Shown here piece by piece: positions 5,796 to 11,284 of a stretch of DNA of 36,368 bases (its first letter is position 1; each line of letters opens with the position of its first letter). The stretch is taken from IMG/VR virus record IMGVR_UViG_3300025674_000150, positions 1 to 36,368 of that record. One strand, 5' to 3'. Source of the DNA: a virus. The notes beneath the pieces are model-generated. The model searched no databases and was not told the origin of the DNA. It was given only the letters and a program-made list of their open reading frames with translations. The translations under genes and the position numbers were made by a program.

Positions 5796-5812
5796 TGTCT
5801 GAAGTTCAGACA
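5796..5812. promoter_or_regulatory. 17-bp palindrome, copy 5 (centre AGT)
   Basis: TGTCTGAAGTTCAGACA in the leader of the 80-residue gene, 21 bases before its ATG and directly upstream of the GGAAGGGG ribosome binding site. Confidence 0.85.
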
Positions 5813-5833
5813 AGCAGATGGAAGGGGATACAC

Positions 5834-6076
5834 ATGAAAGACAAAGGTTTTGAAGGGGGCAACGTAGTGCCTATCACGGTGGGTCGAGTGACCTCATCGT
5901 GGGTGGAGATGCCCAGCGAGGCGAACCAACGCACCAAGCGTGGGTACACATGCATGGACGTGGGGCAAGCTGATGCTTCGTGGTCTACCTACCTGAAGGC
6001 AGCGGATCAGGAAAAGCGACAAGCTGTGTCCGCTAATCTCAAGGCGGTGTTGGAGCGTCACAAAAATCGTTCCTGA
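5834..6076 (+). CDS. Small early hypothetical protein
   Basis: An 80-residue product starting MKDKGFEGGNVVPITVGRVT. ATG 5834 follows GGAAGGGG at good spacing; an in-frame start further upstream would read through the palindrome and is rejected. The C-terminal half is helical (WSTYLKAADQEKRQAVSANL, then KAVLERHKNRS). It has its own promoter and palindrome leader. No family recognised; small early phage proteins of this type often alter host functions. Confidence 0.75.
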   Translation: MKDKGFEGGNVVPITVGRVTSSWVEMPSEANQRTKRGYTCMDVGQADASWSTYLKAADQEKRQAVSANLKAVLERHKNRS

Positions 6077-6083
6077 CATCCGC

Positions 6084-6112
6084 TTTACATTGTGGATTGT
6101 TTGTGCTAAGTC
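6084..6112 (+). promoter_or_regulatory. Sigma70-like promoter before gene 6168
   Basis: TTTACA (6084-6089), 17-base spacer, TAAGTC (6107-6112). The -10 is weak on its own, but the flanks and spacer match the 5714 promoter closely, which suggests a duplicated element. Predicted start is near 6119, with palindrome copy 6 at about +20. Confidence 0.6.
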
Positions 6113-6131
6113 TTATGCACAATTCGATATC

Positions 6132-6166
6132 AACTAGCTGTCTGAAGTTCAGACAAGGAGAACAGA
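6132..6166 (+). repeat. 35-bp stop-palindrome-RBS cassette, copy A (contains palindrome copy 6)
   Basis: Positions 6132-6166 are identical to 6801-6835. The unit contains CTAG, the 17-bp palindrome TGTCTGAAGTTCAGACA (6139-6155), then AGGAGAACAGA, whose AGGAG serves as ribosome binding site for ATG 6168. The last palindrome base touches the ribosome binding site, so an RNA stem or a bound protein could block initiation. Confidence 0.85.
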
Positions 6167-6167
6167 G

Positions 6168-6377
6168 ATGACTGAAGTTTATTTGGTGAACATGAAGCAC
6201 GGCAGTGCGGACTACACATCTGCCCACTACAAGTCCGGTGATTGGATATGCTTCCGCAGTACGCATGACATCAAGGCTGCGACTGAGATGGCAGAGAACC
6301 TGCGTGAAGGTGGGTGGGAAGTGATCGTGCAGTCTGTGCTGCTGGATGCAAATGGGGGAGTTAAGCTTGATGGGTAA
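6168..6377 (+). CDS. Small early hypothetical protein
   Basis: A 69-residue product starting MTEVYLVNMKHGSADYTSAH, with an ideal AAGGAG ribosome binding site supplied by the repeat cassette. It reads like a compact alpha/beta fold (STHDIKAATEMAENLREGGW, then EVIVQSVLL). No family recognised. The next gene starts eight bases before its stop, so translation is coupled. Confidence 0.8.
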   Translation: MTEVYLVNMKHGSADYTSAHYKSGDWICFRSTHDIKAATEMAENLREGGWEVIVQSVLLDANGGVKLDG

Positions 6378-6555
6378 GATTGCAGGATGCATGTTCATGG
6401 TGGTGGTGAGTGCGTTTGTCTCGCCATTCGCCTTTATCAACCTAATGGAAACAGGTGGACCTATCTGGGCTTATGCCTTGGTGGCATGTGGTGTCTGCTT
6501 TGGTGGTGGCTGGGTTGCTGCTGCGTTCTATCTGGAGGAAAGATACGATGATTAA
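6370..6555 (+). CDS. Small membrane protein, two transmembrane segments
   Basis: A 61-residue product from ATG 6370, chosen because GGGGGAG lies nine bases before it. There are two hydrophobic segments, about residues 4-24 (IAGCMFMVVVSAFVSPFAFI) and 33-55 (AYALVACGVCFGGGWVAAAF), joined by a short polar turn and followed by a charged tail (LEERYDD). An early two-helix membrane protein could be a holin-like or superinfection-exclusion protein; the early position argues slightly for exclusion or membrane takeover. Overlaps both neighbours by 8 bases. Confidence 0.75.
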   Translation: MGKIAGCMFMVVVSAFVSPFAFINLMETGGPIWAYALVACGVCFGGGWVAAAFYLEERYDD

Positions 6556-6814
6556 TATTGATCAGCAATGGCGTGAGGGTAAGACATTGATGCGCATGTC
6601 TATGTACAAGGCTCATGTGCATGACTGCGAGAACACCCGACGGCATTTTGATGTGCCGCCACTCGACTGGCACACATTCAAGTTCCGGGTGTGGCCTGAC
6701 TTTGAGAAGTATGTATCAATGGGTGGTGATATGAAACTGCGGCGGCGTATGCAGTGCATAGACCATGCCTTTAATTTAGCTGGGCATATTCAACGTAAAA
6801 AACTAGCTGTCTGA
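6548..6814 (+). CDS. Small early hypothetical protein
   Basis: An 88-residue product starting MINIDQQWREGKTLMRMSMY from ATG 6548, with GGAGGAAAG upstream, overlapping the previous stop by eight bases. Basic and His/Trp-rich (CENTRRHFDVPPLDWHTFKF). Its stop codon TGA (6812-6814) lies inside palindrome copy 7, so the repeat cassette supplies the end of this gene. No family recognised. Confidence 0.75.
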   Translation: MINIDQQWREGKTLMRMSMYKAHVHDCENTRRHFDVPPLDWHTFKFRVWPDFEKYVSMGGDMKLRRRMQCIDHAFNLAGHIQRKKLAV

Positions 6815-6835
6815 AGTTCAGACAAGGAGAACAGA
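6801..6835 (+). repeat. 35-bp stop-palindrome-RBS cassette, copy B (contains palindrome copy 7)
   Basis: Identical over 35 bases to 6132-6166. The palindrome is at 6808-6824 with centre AGT. Here the cassette encodes the last residues LAV and the stop of the upstream gene, and provides the AGGAG for ATG 6837. Confidence 0.9.
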
Positions 6836-6836
6836 A

Positions 6837-7541
6837 ATGACGTATCAACTTATCGGTGTGGGTAACAACGCCAAGACCATCAAGGGTGATGGTTCAGAGT
6901 ATCTGACTGCTATCAAGTACATGCAGCCCTACAAGACTATGTTCAAGGGCAAGGTGCATAACCTGTGCGCTATGGCTGACATGGCTGGGTGTGCAGAGCC
7001 GTGCCTTAGATGGGCTGGCCGTGGTCAAATGTCCAGCGTTCAACGTGGGCGAGAACGCAAGACCATGTGGTATCTGTCTGACCGTGTGGGTTTCATGGAT
7101 GCGCTTGTCAATGACATCACGGTGTTCAGGCGGCGGTGTATCAAGAATGTTGTGCAGCCATGCGTCCGTCCCAATGGCACTAGCGACATCATGTACGAGA
7201 AGTCTGGCATCATGGAGCAGTTTCCCGATGTACAGTTCTATGACTACACGAAGATTGTCAAACGTGCCTACGCTGACCTGCCACCTAACTACCACCTCAC
7301 GCTGTCGTACAGTGAGGCTGACATGGACTATGCAGACAGTGTGCATCAGGCTGTGCTTGACACTGGCGTCAACATGGCTGTAGTATTCCGTCACAGCTTG
7401 CCGGACACCTTCCGTGGGTTGCGTGTCATTGACGGTGACAAGGACGACCTGCGATTCCTTGACCCCAAGGGTGTAGTCGTTGGCCTTGTGGCAAAGGGCA
7501 AGAAGGCCAAGCAGGACACGTCCGGCTTTGTTATCAACTAG
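6837..7541 (+). CDS. GP88-family phage protein
   Basis: A 234-residue protein starting MTYQLIGVGNNAKTIKGDGS. Several segments match my recollection of the phage gene-88 family (GP88): YLTAIKYMQP, a cysteine cluster (C44, C52, C56) in HNLCAMADMAGCAEPCLRWA, VRPNGTSDIMYEKSG, FYDYTK, LPPNYHLTLSYSEADMDYAD and DGDKDDLRFLDPKGVVVGL. Length fits the family. The function is not established to my knowledge; the conserved cysteines and the many conserved polar residues suggest an enzyme or metal site. Ribosome binding site from cassette B; the stop TAG is part of the next cassette. Confidence 0.85.
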   Translation: MTYQLIGVGNNAKTIKGDGSEYLTAIKYMQPYKTMFKGKVHNLCAMADMAGCAEPCLRWAGRGQMSSVQRGRERKTMWYLSDRVGFMDALVNDITVFRRRCIKNVVQPCVRPNGTSDIMYEKSGIMEQFPDVQFYDYTKIVKRAYADLPPNYHLTLSYSEADMDYADSVHQAVLDTGVNMAVVFRHSLPDTFRGLRVIDGDKDDLRFLDPKGVVVGLVAKGKKAKQDTSGFVIN

Positions 7542-7565
7542 CTGTCTGAACATCAGACAAGGAGA
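7536..7565 (+). repeat. Stop-palindrome-RBS cassette, copy C (palindrome copy 8, centre ACA)
   Basis: AACTAGC, palindrome TGTCTGAACATCAGACA (7543-7559), then AGGAGA. It matches cassettes A and B except for the two changes that turn centre AGT into ACA. The CTAG provides the stop codon of the GP88 gene, and AGGAG the ribosome binding site of ATG 7572. Confidence 0.85.
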
Positions 7566-7571
7566 TGTATA

Positions 7572-7952
7572 ATGACATACGCAGTACACATGCAGACTTT
7601 GGAGAACTATGGCGCACATGACAATGACGGTAAGTTTGAGAGTGGTAATGCCTACTGGAAATTCAAGGGTGGTGATACATACCTTGTGTCAGGTGTTGAC
7701 CGACCAGCGGACGCTATGGCATTCGTGATGGCGACCTTCGCTGTCAACAGTATCGGCGTCAAGGAGATACCCACAGACGTGGAGACACAGGCTGAGTGGG
7801 AGGCCAAGCTGGCTGATCTCAGCGAGGATTATCAGGAGTTCCTGTGGGAGACTGTCAATCGCATTGACGTGCCTACATTCTTCGACGGGAAAGAAGCACC
7901 CCGCTATTATCATCAGGCTGCACATGCACAGGGAAAGGAATTAGTACAATGA
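7572..7952 (+). CDS. Early hypothetical protein
   Basis: A 126-residue acidic product starting MTYAVHMQTLENYGAHDNDG. It shares the MTY start with the GP88 gene but no further similarity is visible. Notable segments are YWKFKGGDTYLVSGVDRPAD and WEAKLADLSEDYQEFLWETV. No family recognised. The stop overlaps the next ATG by four bases (ATGA). Confidence 0.8.
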   Translation: MTYAVHMQTLENYGAHDNDGKFESGNAYWKFKGGDTYLVSGVDRPADAMAFVMATFAVNSIGVKEIPTDVETQAEWEAKLADLSEDYQEFLWETVNRIDVPTFFDGKEAPRYYHQAAHAQGKELVQ

Positions 7953-8215
7953 TTTATCACTGCTCACATTGGGAACTTTTGTCAGGCACTAAGAATGTCT
8001 GGAAAGCTATGAACTCAAACAACACCAAGAGTGTCCTTGTCGTGAAGGACATTGGGTGCTGGGTGCTGGACATCACGTATCTCAACGGCAAGGGAGGGCA
8101 TTATTCGGCGCACAACACTCGTGACGAAGCGTTCCGCAAAGCTGAAGAACAGGCGTGTTGGCTGGTAGATGAAAATTTTCATCCGATGGTGGTTGACAAT
8201 GGTCAAACGTCCTGA
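7949..8215 (+). CDS. Early hypothetical protein
   Basis: An 88-residue product starting MIYHCSHWELLSGTKNVWKA, coupled to the upstream gene by ATGA and overlapping the next gene by 17 bases. A compact alpha/beta pattern is visible (KSVLVVKDIGCWVLDITYLN; NTRDEAFRKAEEQACWLVDE). No family recognised. Confidence 0.75.
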   Translation: MIYHCSHWELLSGTKNVWKAMNSNNTKSVLVVKDIGCWVLDITYLNGKGGHYSAHNTRDEAFRKAEEQACWLVDENFHPMVVDNGQTS

Positions 8216-8366
8216 TACTGTAAATCCTATCGCTAAAGCACTGCTTCAAACGCACAGGAGACGGCAGCAAGTAGTGCCAGACAAAACAAAGTACAACAGA
8301 AAGAAGGAGAACAAAGATCATGCAAATCAAAGTAGAAAGCATGAAGCGGGTGACGCCAAAGACTGA
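8199..8366 (+). CDS. Small basic phage protein
   Basis: A 55-residue product starting MVKRPDTVNPIAKALLQTHR with RRRQQVVPDKTKYNRKK in the middle, strongly basic. ATG 8199 lies inside the upstream gene. I recall similar short VKRPD-like, Arg-rich proteins from roseophages, without a known role. The next small gene starts inside its 3' end in another frame. Confidence 0.7.
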   Translation: MVKRPDTVNPIAKALLQTHRRRQQVVPDKTKYNRKKENKDHANQSRKHEAGDAKD

Positions 8367-8463
8367 CAGTCAGCGTGACCACTGGCGTCGTGTGAATAAG
8401 TCTAAGAAGCTTACTCGCAAGGCGCAGCGTCAGGCTAAGTTGTTTCAGCAACGTGCTGCCTGA
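8320..8463 (+). CDS. 47-residue basic protein
   Basis: An open frame of 48 codons from ATG 8320, with an AAGGAG ribosome binding site 9 bases before it. The product begins MQIKVESMKRVTPKTDSQRD and ends AKLFQQRAA; it is Arg/Lys/Gln-rich and helical. It overlaps the upstream gene by 47 bases in another frame. The stop TGA is two bases before palindrome copy 9. Likely real because of the strong ribosome binding site and exact fit; function unknown. Confidence 0.65.
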   Translation: MQIKVESMKRVTPKTDSQRDHWRRVNKSKKLTRKAQRQAKLFQQRAA

Positions 8464-8465
8464 CC

Positions 8466-8482
8466 TGTCTGAACTTCAGACA
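8466..8482. promoter_or_regulatory. 17-bp palindrome, copy 9 (centre ACT)
   Basis: TGTCTGAACTTCAGACA, two bases after the stop at 8463 and 67 bases before ATG 8550. Confidence 0.85.
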
Positions 8483-8491
8483 ACAAACATT

Positions 8492-8519
8492 GAGTTAGCC
8501 GCAATGGTGTGGCTATCTC
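8492..8519 (+). promoter_or_regulatory. Leader stem-loop before gene 8550
   Basis: GAGTTAGCC and GGCTATCTC can pair (eight of nine positions) around a ten-base loop. There is no T-run, so it is not a standard terminator. It sits between palindrome copy 9 and the ribosome binding site and may act with it. Confidence 0.4.
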
Positions 8520-8549
8520 ACCCAAACCAACAGTAAAAGGAGACATATC

Positions 8550-8798
8550 ATGTCATACATCAAAGTCAAAGCTATCAACCTCGTTCACGCACTCTCAGGT
8601 GCCAAGCCTTCGATTGACCGTACCAATGAGCGTGACTTCAATCACATGGGCAAATACTATGCTGGACCATCTGAGAATGGTCAGTTCTTTCAGGTTAATG
8701 ATGGCAAGCACATCCGTTACTACGGCATGCCATTCTACAATCTGTATCGGATTGTGTCCAAGAACGGTAGTGACTTTGTAATCCATGAGGCTAAGTAG
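8550..8798 (+). CDS. Early hypothetical protein
   Basis: An 82-residue product starting MSYIKVKAINLVHALSGAKP with AAAAGGAG upstream. Tyr-rich middle and end (NHMGKYYAGPSENGQFFQVN; RYYGMPFYNLYRIVSK). No family recognised. It is followed by a G/C-rich hairpin and then by the HNH gene. Confidence 0.75.
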   Translation: MSYIKVKAINLVHALSGAKPSIDRTNERDFNHMGKYYAGPSENGQFFQVNDGKHIRYYGMPFYNLYRIVSKNGSDFVIHEAK

Positions 8799-8808
8799 TC
8801 TCGCCAAC

Positions 8809-8830
8809 GGGGTGGCTTTCGGGTCACCCC
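8809..8830 (+). terminator. Possible weak terminator or spacer hairpin
   Basis: GGGGTG pairs with CACCCC around a ten-base loop containing TTTCGGG; only ATTT follows, so it is a poor intrinsic terminator. It could partly end transcripts before the HNH gene or stabilise the 3' end of the upstream message. Confidence 0.4.
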
Positions 8831-8848
8831 ATTTCACAGGAGATTGTA

Positions 8849-9280
8849 ATGATACCAATAACTCAATACACAGTAGACGACTACAACGTGACTGTCTTCC
8901 GGGGGCATGTGCGTGAGGATGGACGTATCCTGCACGGCATCCGATCTGACGGCGTTCTTGAGTGGCGTTTACCTAATGCCTTCAAGAATCACGAGAAGAA
9001 CAGACGCAAGCGTAACTCTGAGCGTCGTGCTAGGCGTAAGCGTTGGCTGGATAAGTATAAGCTGCATAAAGGCTGCAGTGTCTGTGGCAACAAAGATATG
9101 CATCCTTGGCTGCTGCAGATGGATCACATTGACCCATCCACCAAGAAGGCAAACGTCGGTGACCTTGCTACAGGTAGCCTAAAGAAACTCATGGCAGAGG
9201 TACGCAAGTGTCGTATCATTTGTTTCCCTTGCCATGTGAAGCACACAACTGAACAGAACAAGATAGAGGAAGTGACGTGA
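8849..9280 (+). CDS. HNH endonuclease
   Basis: A 143-residue protein. The zinc-ribbon and HNH core is in the C-terminal half: C76-S-V-C79, then LLQMDHIDPSTKKANVGDL with D92-H93, and C125-F-P-C128-H129. The N-terminal half is extremely basic (NRRKRNSERRARRKRWLDKY), suiting DNA binding. Such free-standing HNH genes in phages are either homing endonucleases or nicking enzymes in packaging or host DNA breakdown. A position among small early genes, away from terminase, fits a selfish homing element better; that is inference. Ribosome binding site AGGAG before ATG 8849. Confidence 0.85.
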   Translation: MIPITQYTVDDYNVTVFRGHVREDGRILHGIRSDGVLEWRLPNAFKNHEKNRRKRNSERRARRKRWLDKYKLHKGCSVCGNKDMHPWLLQMDHIDPSTKKANVGDLATGSLKKLMAEVRKCRIICFPCHVKHTTEQNKIEEVT

Positions 9281-9459
9281 AGACGATAACTGTGAACATC
9301 AAACACGAAGACCGCACCATACTTGAACGTAAGGTGGAGGATTACTTTCGTGGCTATCACCCATTCGGGTATGGCACTAGGCTGGAGACACCAGCGTACT
9401 ACGACGAAGACCAGCAATGTTGGGTGGCTGTGATATCCCGACACACCTCTTGTGATTAG
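9277..9459 (+). CDS. Small hypothetical protein, GTG start
   Basis: A 60-residue product from GTG 9277, which overlaps the HNH stop as GTGA. Starts MKTITVNIKHEDRTILERKV and continues GYHPFGYGTRLETPAYYDED. The tight overlap supports the unusual start. No family recognised. Confidence 0.7.
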   Translation: MKTITVNIKHEDRTILERKVEDYFRGYHPFGYGTRLETPAYYDEDQQCWVAVISRHTSCD

Positions 9460-9470
9460 GGAGATTGACA

Positions 9471-9638
9471 ATGGAACTACCGCTTGACCACGAGCCTAGT
9501 CTTAACCACTGGGCGAAGTGTATCGCTGACCATGACCTAGAGACCGGCCTTCACACAAATTGGGATCATGCCTACGAAGAGGCATGGCATGGGCTGGATG
9601 CTGAATTTAACTACACTTATGAATATCAACTTGGATAG
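9471..9638 (+). CDS. 55-residue acidic protein
   Basis: A 56-codon frame from ATG 9471 to TAG 9636-9638, with GGGAG upstream. The product begins MELPLDHEPSLNHWAKCIAD and ends NYTYEYQLG; it is acidic and rich in His, Trp and Tyr. Its stop overlaps the AGGAG ribosome binding site of the next gene. Likely real by spacing; function unknown. Confidence 0.65.
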   Translation: MELPLDHEPSLNHWAKCIADHDLETGLHTNWDHAYEEAWHGLDAEFNYTYEYQLG

Positions 9639-9648
9639 GAGAATGACT

Positions 9649-9894
9649 ATGGCAAAACAAAAGACAGAATGGGAACTACGCCGTGAGGCTGCGACTAAAT
9701 CGTGGAAGTCTATGACTCCACACCAGCAAGAAGCTATGATGACACTGCTCAAGGCATGGGTGCCGATTCGCACACGTGTCAGTGAGATGTGTTCCCTTGA
9801 CTACGATGATCTACGTGCAGTTGACCAAGCATGGTGGAAAGTCAAAATGGCACTTGTTGACAAGGACGTTGAGATTAAAGAGTGGGACTTTTAA
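9649..9894 (+). CDS. Early hypothetical protein
   Basis: An 81-residue product starting MAKQKTEWELRREAATKSWK. ATG 9649 is preferred to ATG 9643 because AGGAG (9637-9641) is seven bases away. It is helical, with Trp-rich stretches (ADQAWWKVKMALVDKDVEIK-like end, reading VDQAWWKVKMALVDKD). The stop overlaps the next start (TAATG). No family recognised. Confidence 0.75.
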   Translation: MAKQKTEWELRREAATKSWKSMTPHQQEAMMTLLKAWVPIRTRVSEMCSLDYDDLRAVDQAWWKVKMALVDKDVEIKEWDF

Positions 9895-10313
9895 TGTTTG
9901 CAGAAGCACTCGTATGCCTTGCACTGAACGTGTATCACGAAGCCCGTGACCAGCCCTTCATTGGGCAGGTTGCGGTAGCCCAAGTGGTAATGAACAGAGT
10001 ATATGACGATAGGTATCCTGACACTGTATGTGATGTGGTCAAGCAAGGTCCAACGTACTCATGGAAGCAGGACTTCCCTGTCCGTCACCGCTGTCAGTTT
10101 AGCTGGTATTGCGACGGTAAGTCAGACAAGACACCTGACCAGACAGCGTGGCAGCAAGCTATGTTGATTGCACAGGGTGTACACACAGGCAACCTTGACG
10201 ACTTCGTTGAGGGTGCGACACACTACCATGCAACCTATGTTCTGCCTGAATGGGCAGAAAGCAAGATTCCTGTCGTACAAATAGGTGACCATATGTTCTA
10301 TAGGTGGGACTAG
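9894..10313 (+). CDS. SleB-type cell wall hydrolase (endolysin candidate)
   Basis: A 139-residue protein matching the Hydrolase_2/SleB family of peptidoglycan-cleaving enzymes: CLALNVYHEARDQPFIGQVA (E16 as the likely catalytic acid), VAQVVMNRVYDDRYPDTVCD, and CQFSWYCDGKSD. The family core is about 120 residues, so this is essentially a lone catalytic domain. The N-terminus MFAEALVCLALNV is mildly hydrophobic but belongs to the domain, so export probably needs a holin. It starts at ATG 9894 overlapping the upstream stop. Its place in the early rightward block rather than in the late block is unusual for a lysis enzyme. Confidence 0.88.
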   Translation: MFAEALVCLALNVYHEARDQPFIGQVAVAQVVMNRVYDDRYPDTVCDVVKQGPTYSWKQDFPVRHRCQFSWYCDGKSDKTPDQTAWQQAMLIAQGVHTGNLDDFVEGATHYHATYVLPEWAESKIPVVQIGDHMFYRWD

Positions 10314-10369
10314 TGGATATTATTATCTCACTACTCATCTTTTTAGTACTAGCAGCGTTGACTTTGTGA
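10313..10369 (+). CDS. Possible 18-residue membrane peptide
   Basis: A 19-codon frame beginning at GTG 10313, which overlaps the stop of the wall-hydrolase gene. The product is MDIIISLLIFLVLAALTL, a single hydrophobic span with one acidic residue. AGGTGG lies six bases upstream. A mini-holin or lysis-control peptide would fit next to a wall hydrolase, but such a short frame may be chance. Confidence 0.35.
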   Translation: MDIIISLLIFLVLAALTL

Positions 10370-10386
10370 TATCTTAGTGATATAAC
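10358..10386 (+). promoter_or_regulatory. Sigma70 promoter before the DUF932-like gene
   Basis: TTGACT (10358-10363), 17-base spacer, TATAAC (10381-10386). Predicted start is near 10393, about 30 bases before ATG 10423. It would drive the DUF932-like gene, the integrase and the replication genes. Confidence 0.8.
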
Positions 10387-10422
10387 AGAGTAACAGTTAA
10401 CAATCACGAAAGGAGAACTACC

Positions 10423-11283
10423 ATGCCCTTAGACTTTACCTCAAATGATATCGTACCTGATCACATCAACTTCCCTGTGGAGTTTGAGCCAACCAAGTAT
10501 GACAAGTCCAAGTATGTCATTAATGGCGATACAGGCGAATACCTTGGCATCGTCGGCAGCACCTTCAAATGTGCCAGCCACGGTGACTTCTTCACCCGTG
10601 CGCACAACGCTATCTCTGAGCATCTTGGAGAAAGCTTCTGTGAAAGCATGAACATCAGCTTCGATGCGGCACGTAACAATGCATGGGTCAAGATGGACAT
10701 GCGTATGCCTAATGTCCTTCGCAAGATTGAGACAGACAAGCATACCACTACCATTGCACCACGCCTTATTGCTCTACACGGTATTGATGGTAGCTGCTCC
10801 AATCAGGTGTACTACGGTGCTATTGACTTCTTCTGCACCAATGGAATGGTCACAGGTGACTATGACAAGATCAAACGTAAGAATACCAGTCGTTTCGATC
10901 TAGAGACGTTCATTGATGAACTTCAGCACACTGTGTCTGATTTTCACAACACGGCTGATGTGTATCAGAAATGGGCTGAGACAAAACTGCACACTGTTGA
11001 TGTCAAGGCTCTGCTTGATACCATCATCACGGATTCAGATCGTAAGGCACAAAAGATGTTCAGCTTATGGTGTCAAGAAGTCAGTACACGTGGCTGCAAT
11101 ATGTGGTCTCTGTACTCTGCCTTTACGAACTATGCTAGTTACGCTGACGAGAAGAATGGGTTCACACTGAAGAACACTAACAACGATACCGCCGCTACAT
11201 CTATGTGGTCACGTGAACAAGAGGTAGCTAAGTGGATTGCTAGCCCTCAGTTCCGTCGGTTGTCTGAACTTCAGACAGCGTGA
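10423..11283 (+). CDS. DUF932-family protein
   Basis: A 286-residue protein with AAAGGAG upstream. It resembles the DUF932 (phage/plasmid-related) family: an N-terminal YVINGDTGEYLGIVGSTFK segment, then the central IAPRLIALHGIDGSCSNQVY and GAIDFFCTNGMV segments, followed by a helical C-terminal half. The family is common in phages and plasmids near replication genes; its biochemical role is not established. The last codons (encoding LSELQTA) are formed by palindrome copy 10, so a regulatory site is embedded in the coding sequence. The integrase ATG follows the stop by one base. Confidence 0.8.
   Translation: MPLDFTSNDIVPDHINFPVEFEPTKYDKSKYVINGDTGEYLGIVGSTFKCASHGDFFTRAHNAISEHLGESFCESMNISFDAARNNAWVKMDMRMPNVLRKIETDKHTTTIAPRLIALHGIDGSCSNQVYYGAIDFFCTNGMVTGDYDKIKRKNTSRFDLETFIDELQHTVSDFHNTADVYQKWAETKLHTVDVKALLDTIITDSDRKAQKMFSLWCQEVSTRGCNMWSLYSAFTNYASYADEKNGFTLKNTNNDTAATSMWSREQEVAKWIASPQFRRLSELQTA
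11261..11277. promoter_or_regulatory. 17-bp palindrome, copy 10 (centre ACT), inside a coding end
   Basis: TGTCTGAACTTCAGACA within the 3' end of the DUF932-like gene, seven bases before the integrase ATG at 11285. It occupies the place where the integrase ribosome binding site would be expected. Confidence 0.85.
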
Positions 11284-11284
11284 C

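Noticed and set aside
6894-7619. 241-codon leftward frame opposite the GP88 gene
   Set aside because: It lies antisense to a well-supported gene and crosses a regulatory cassette; explained by codon bias of the real strand.
4567-11277. Repeated palindromes as a CRISPR array
   Set aside because: Spacing is irregular (93 to 2795 bp), genes lie between copies, and no cas genes are present.
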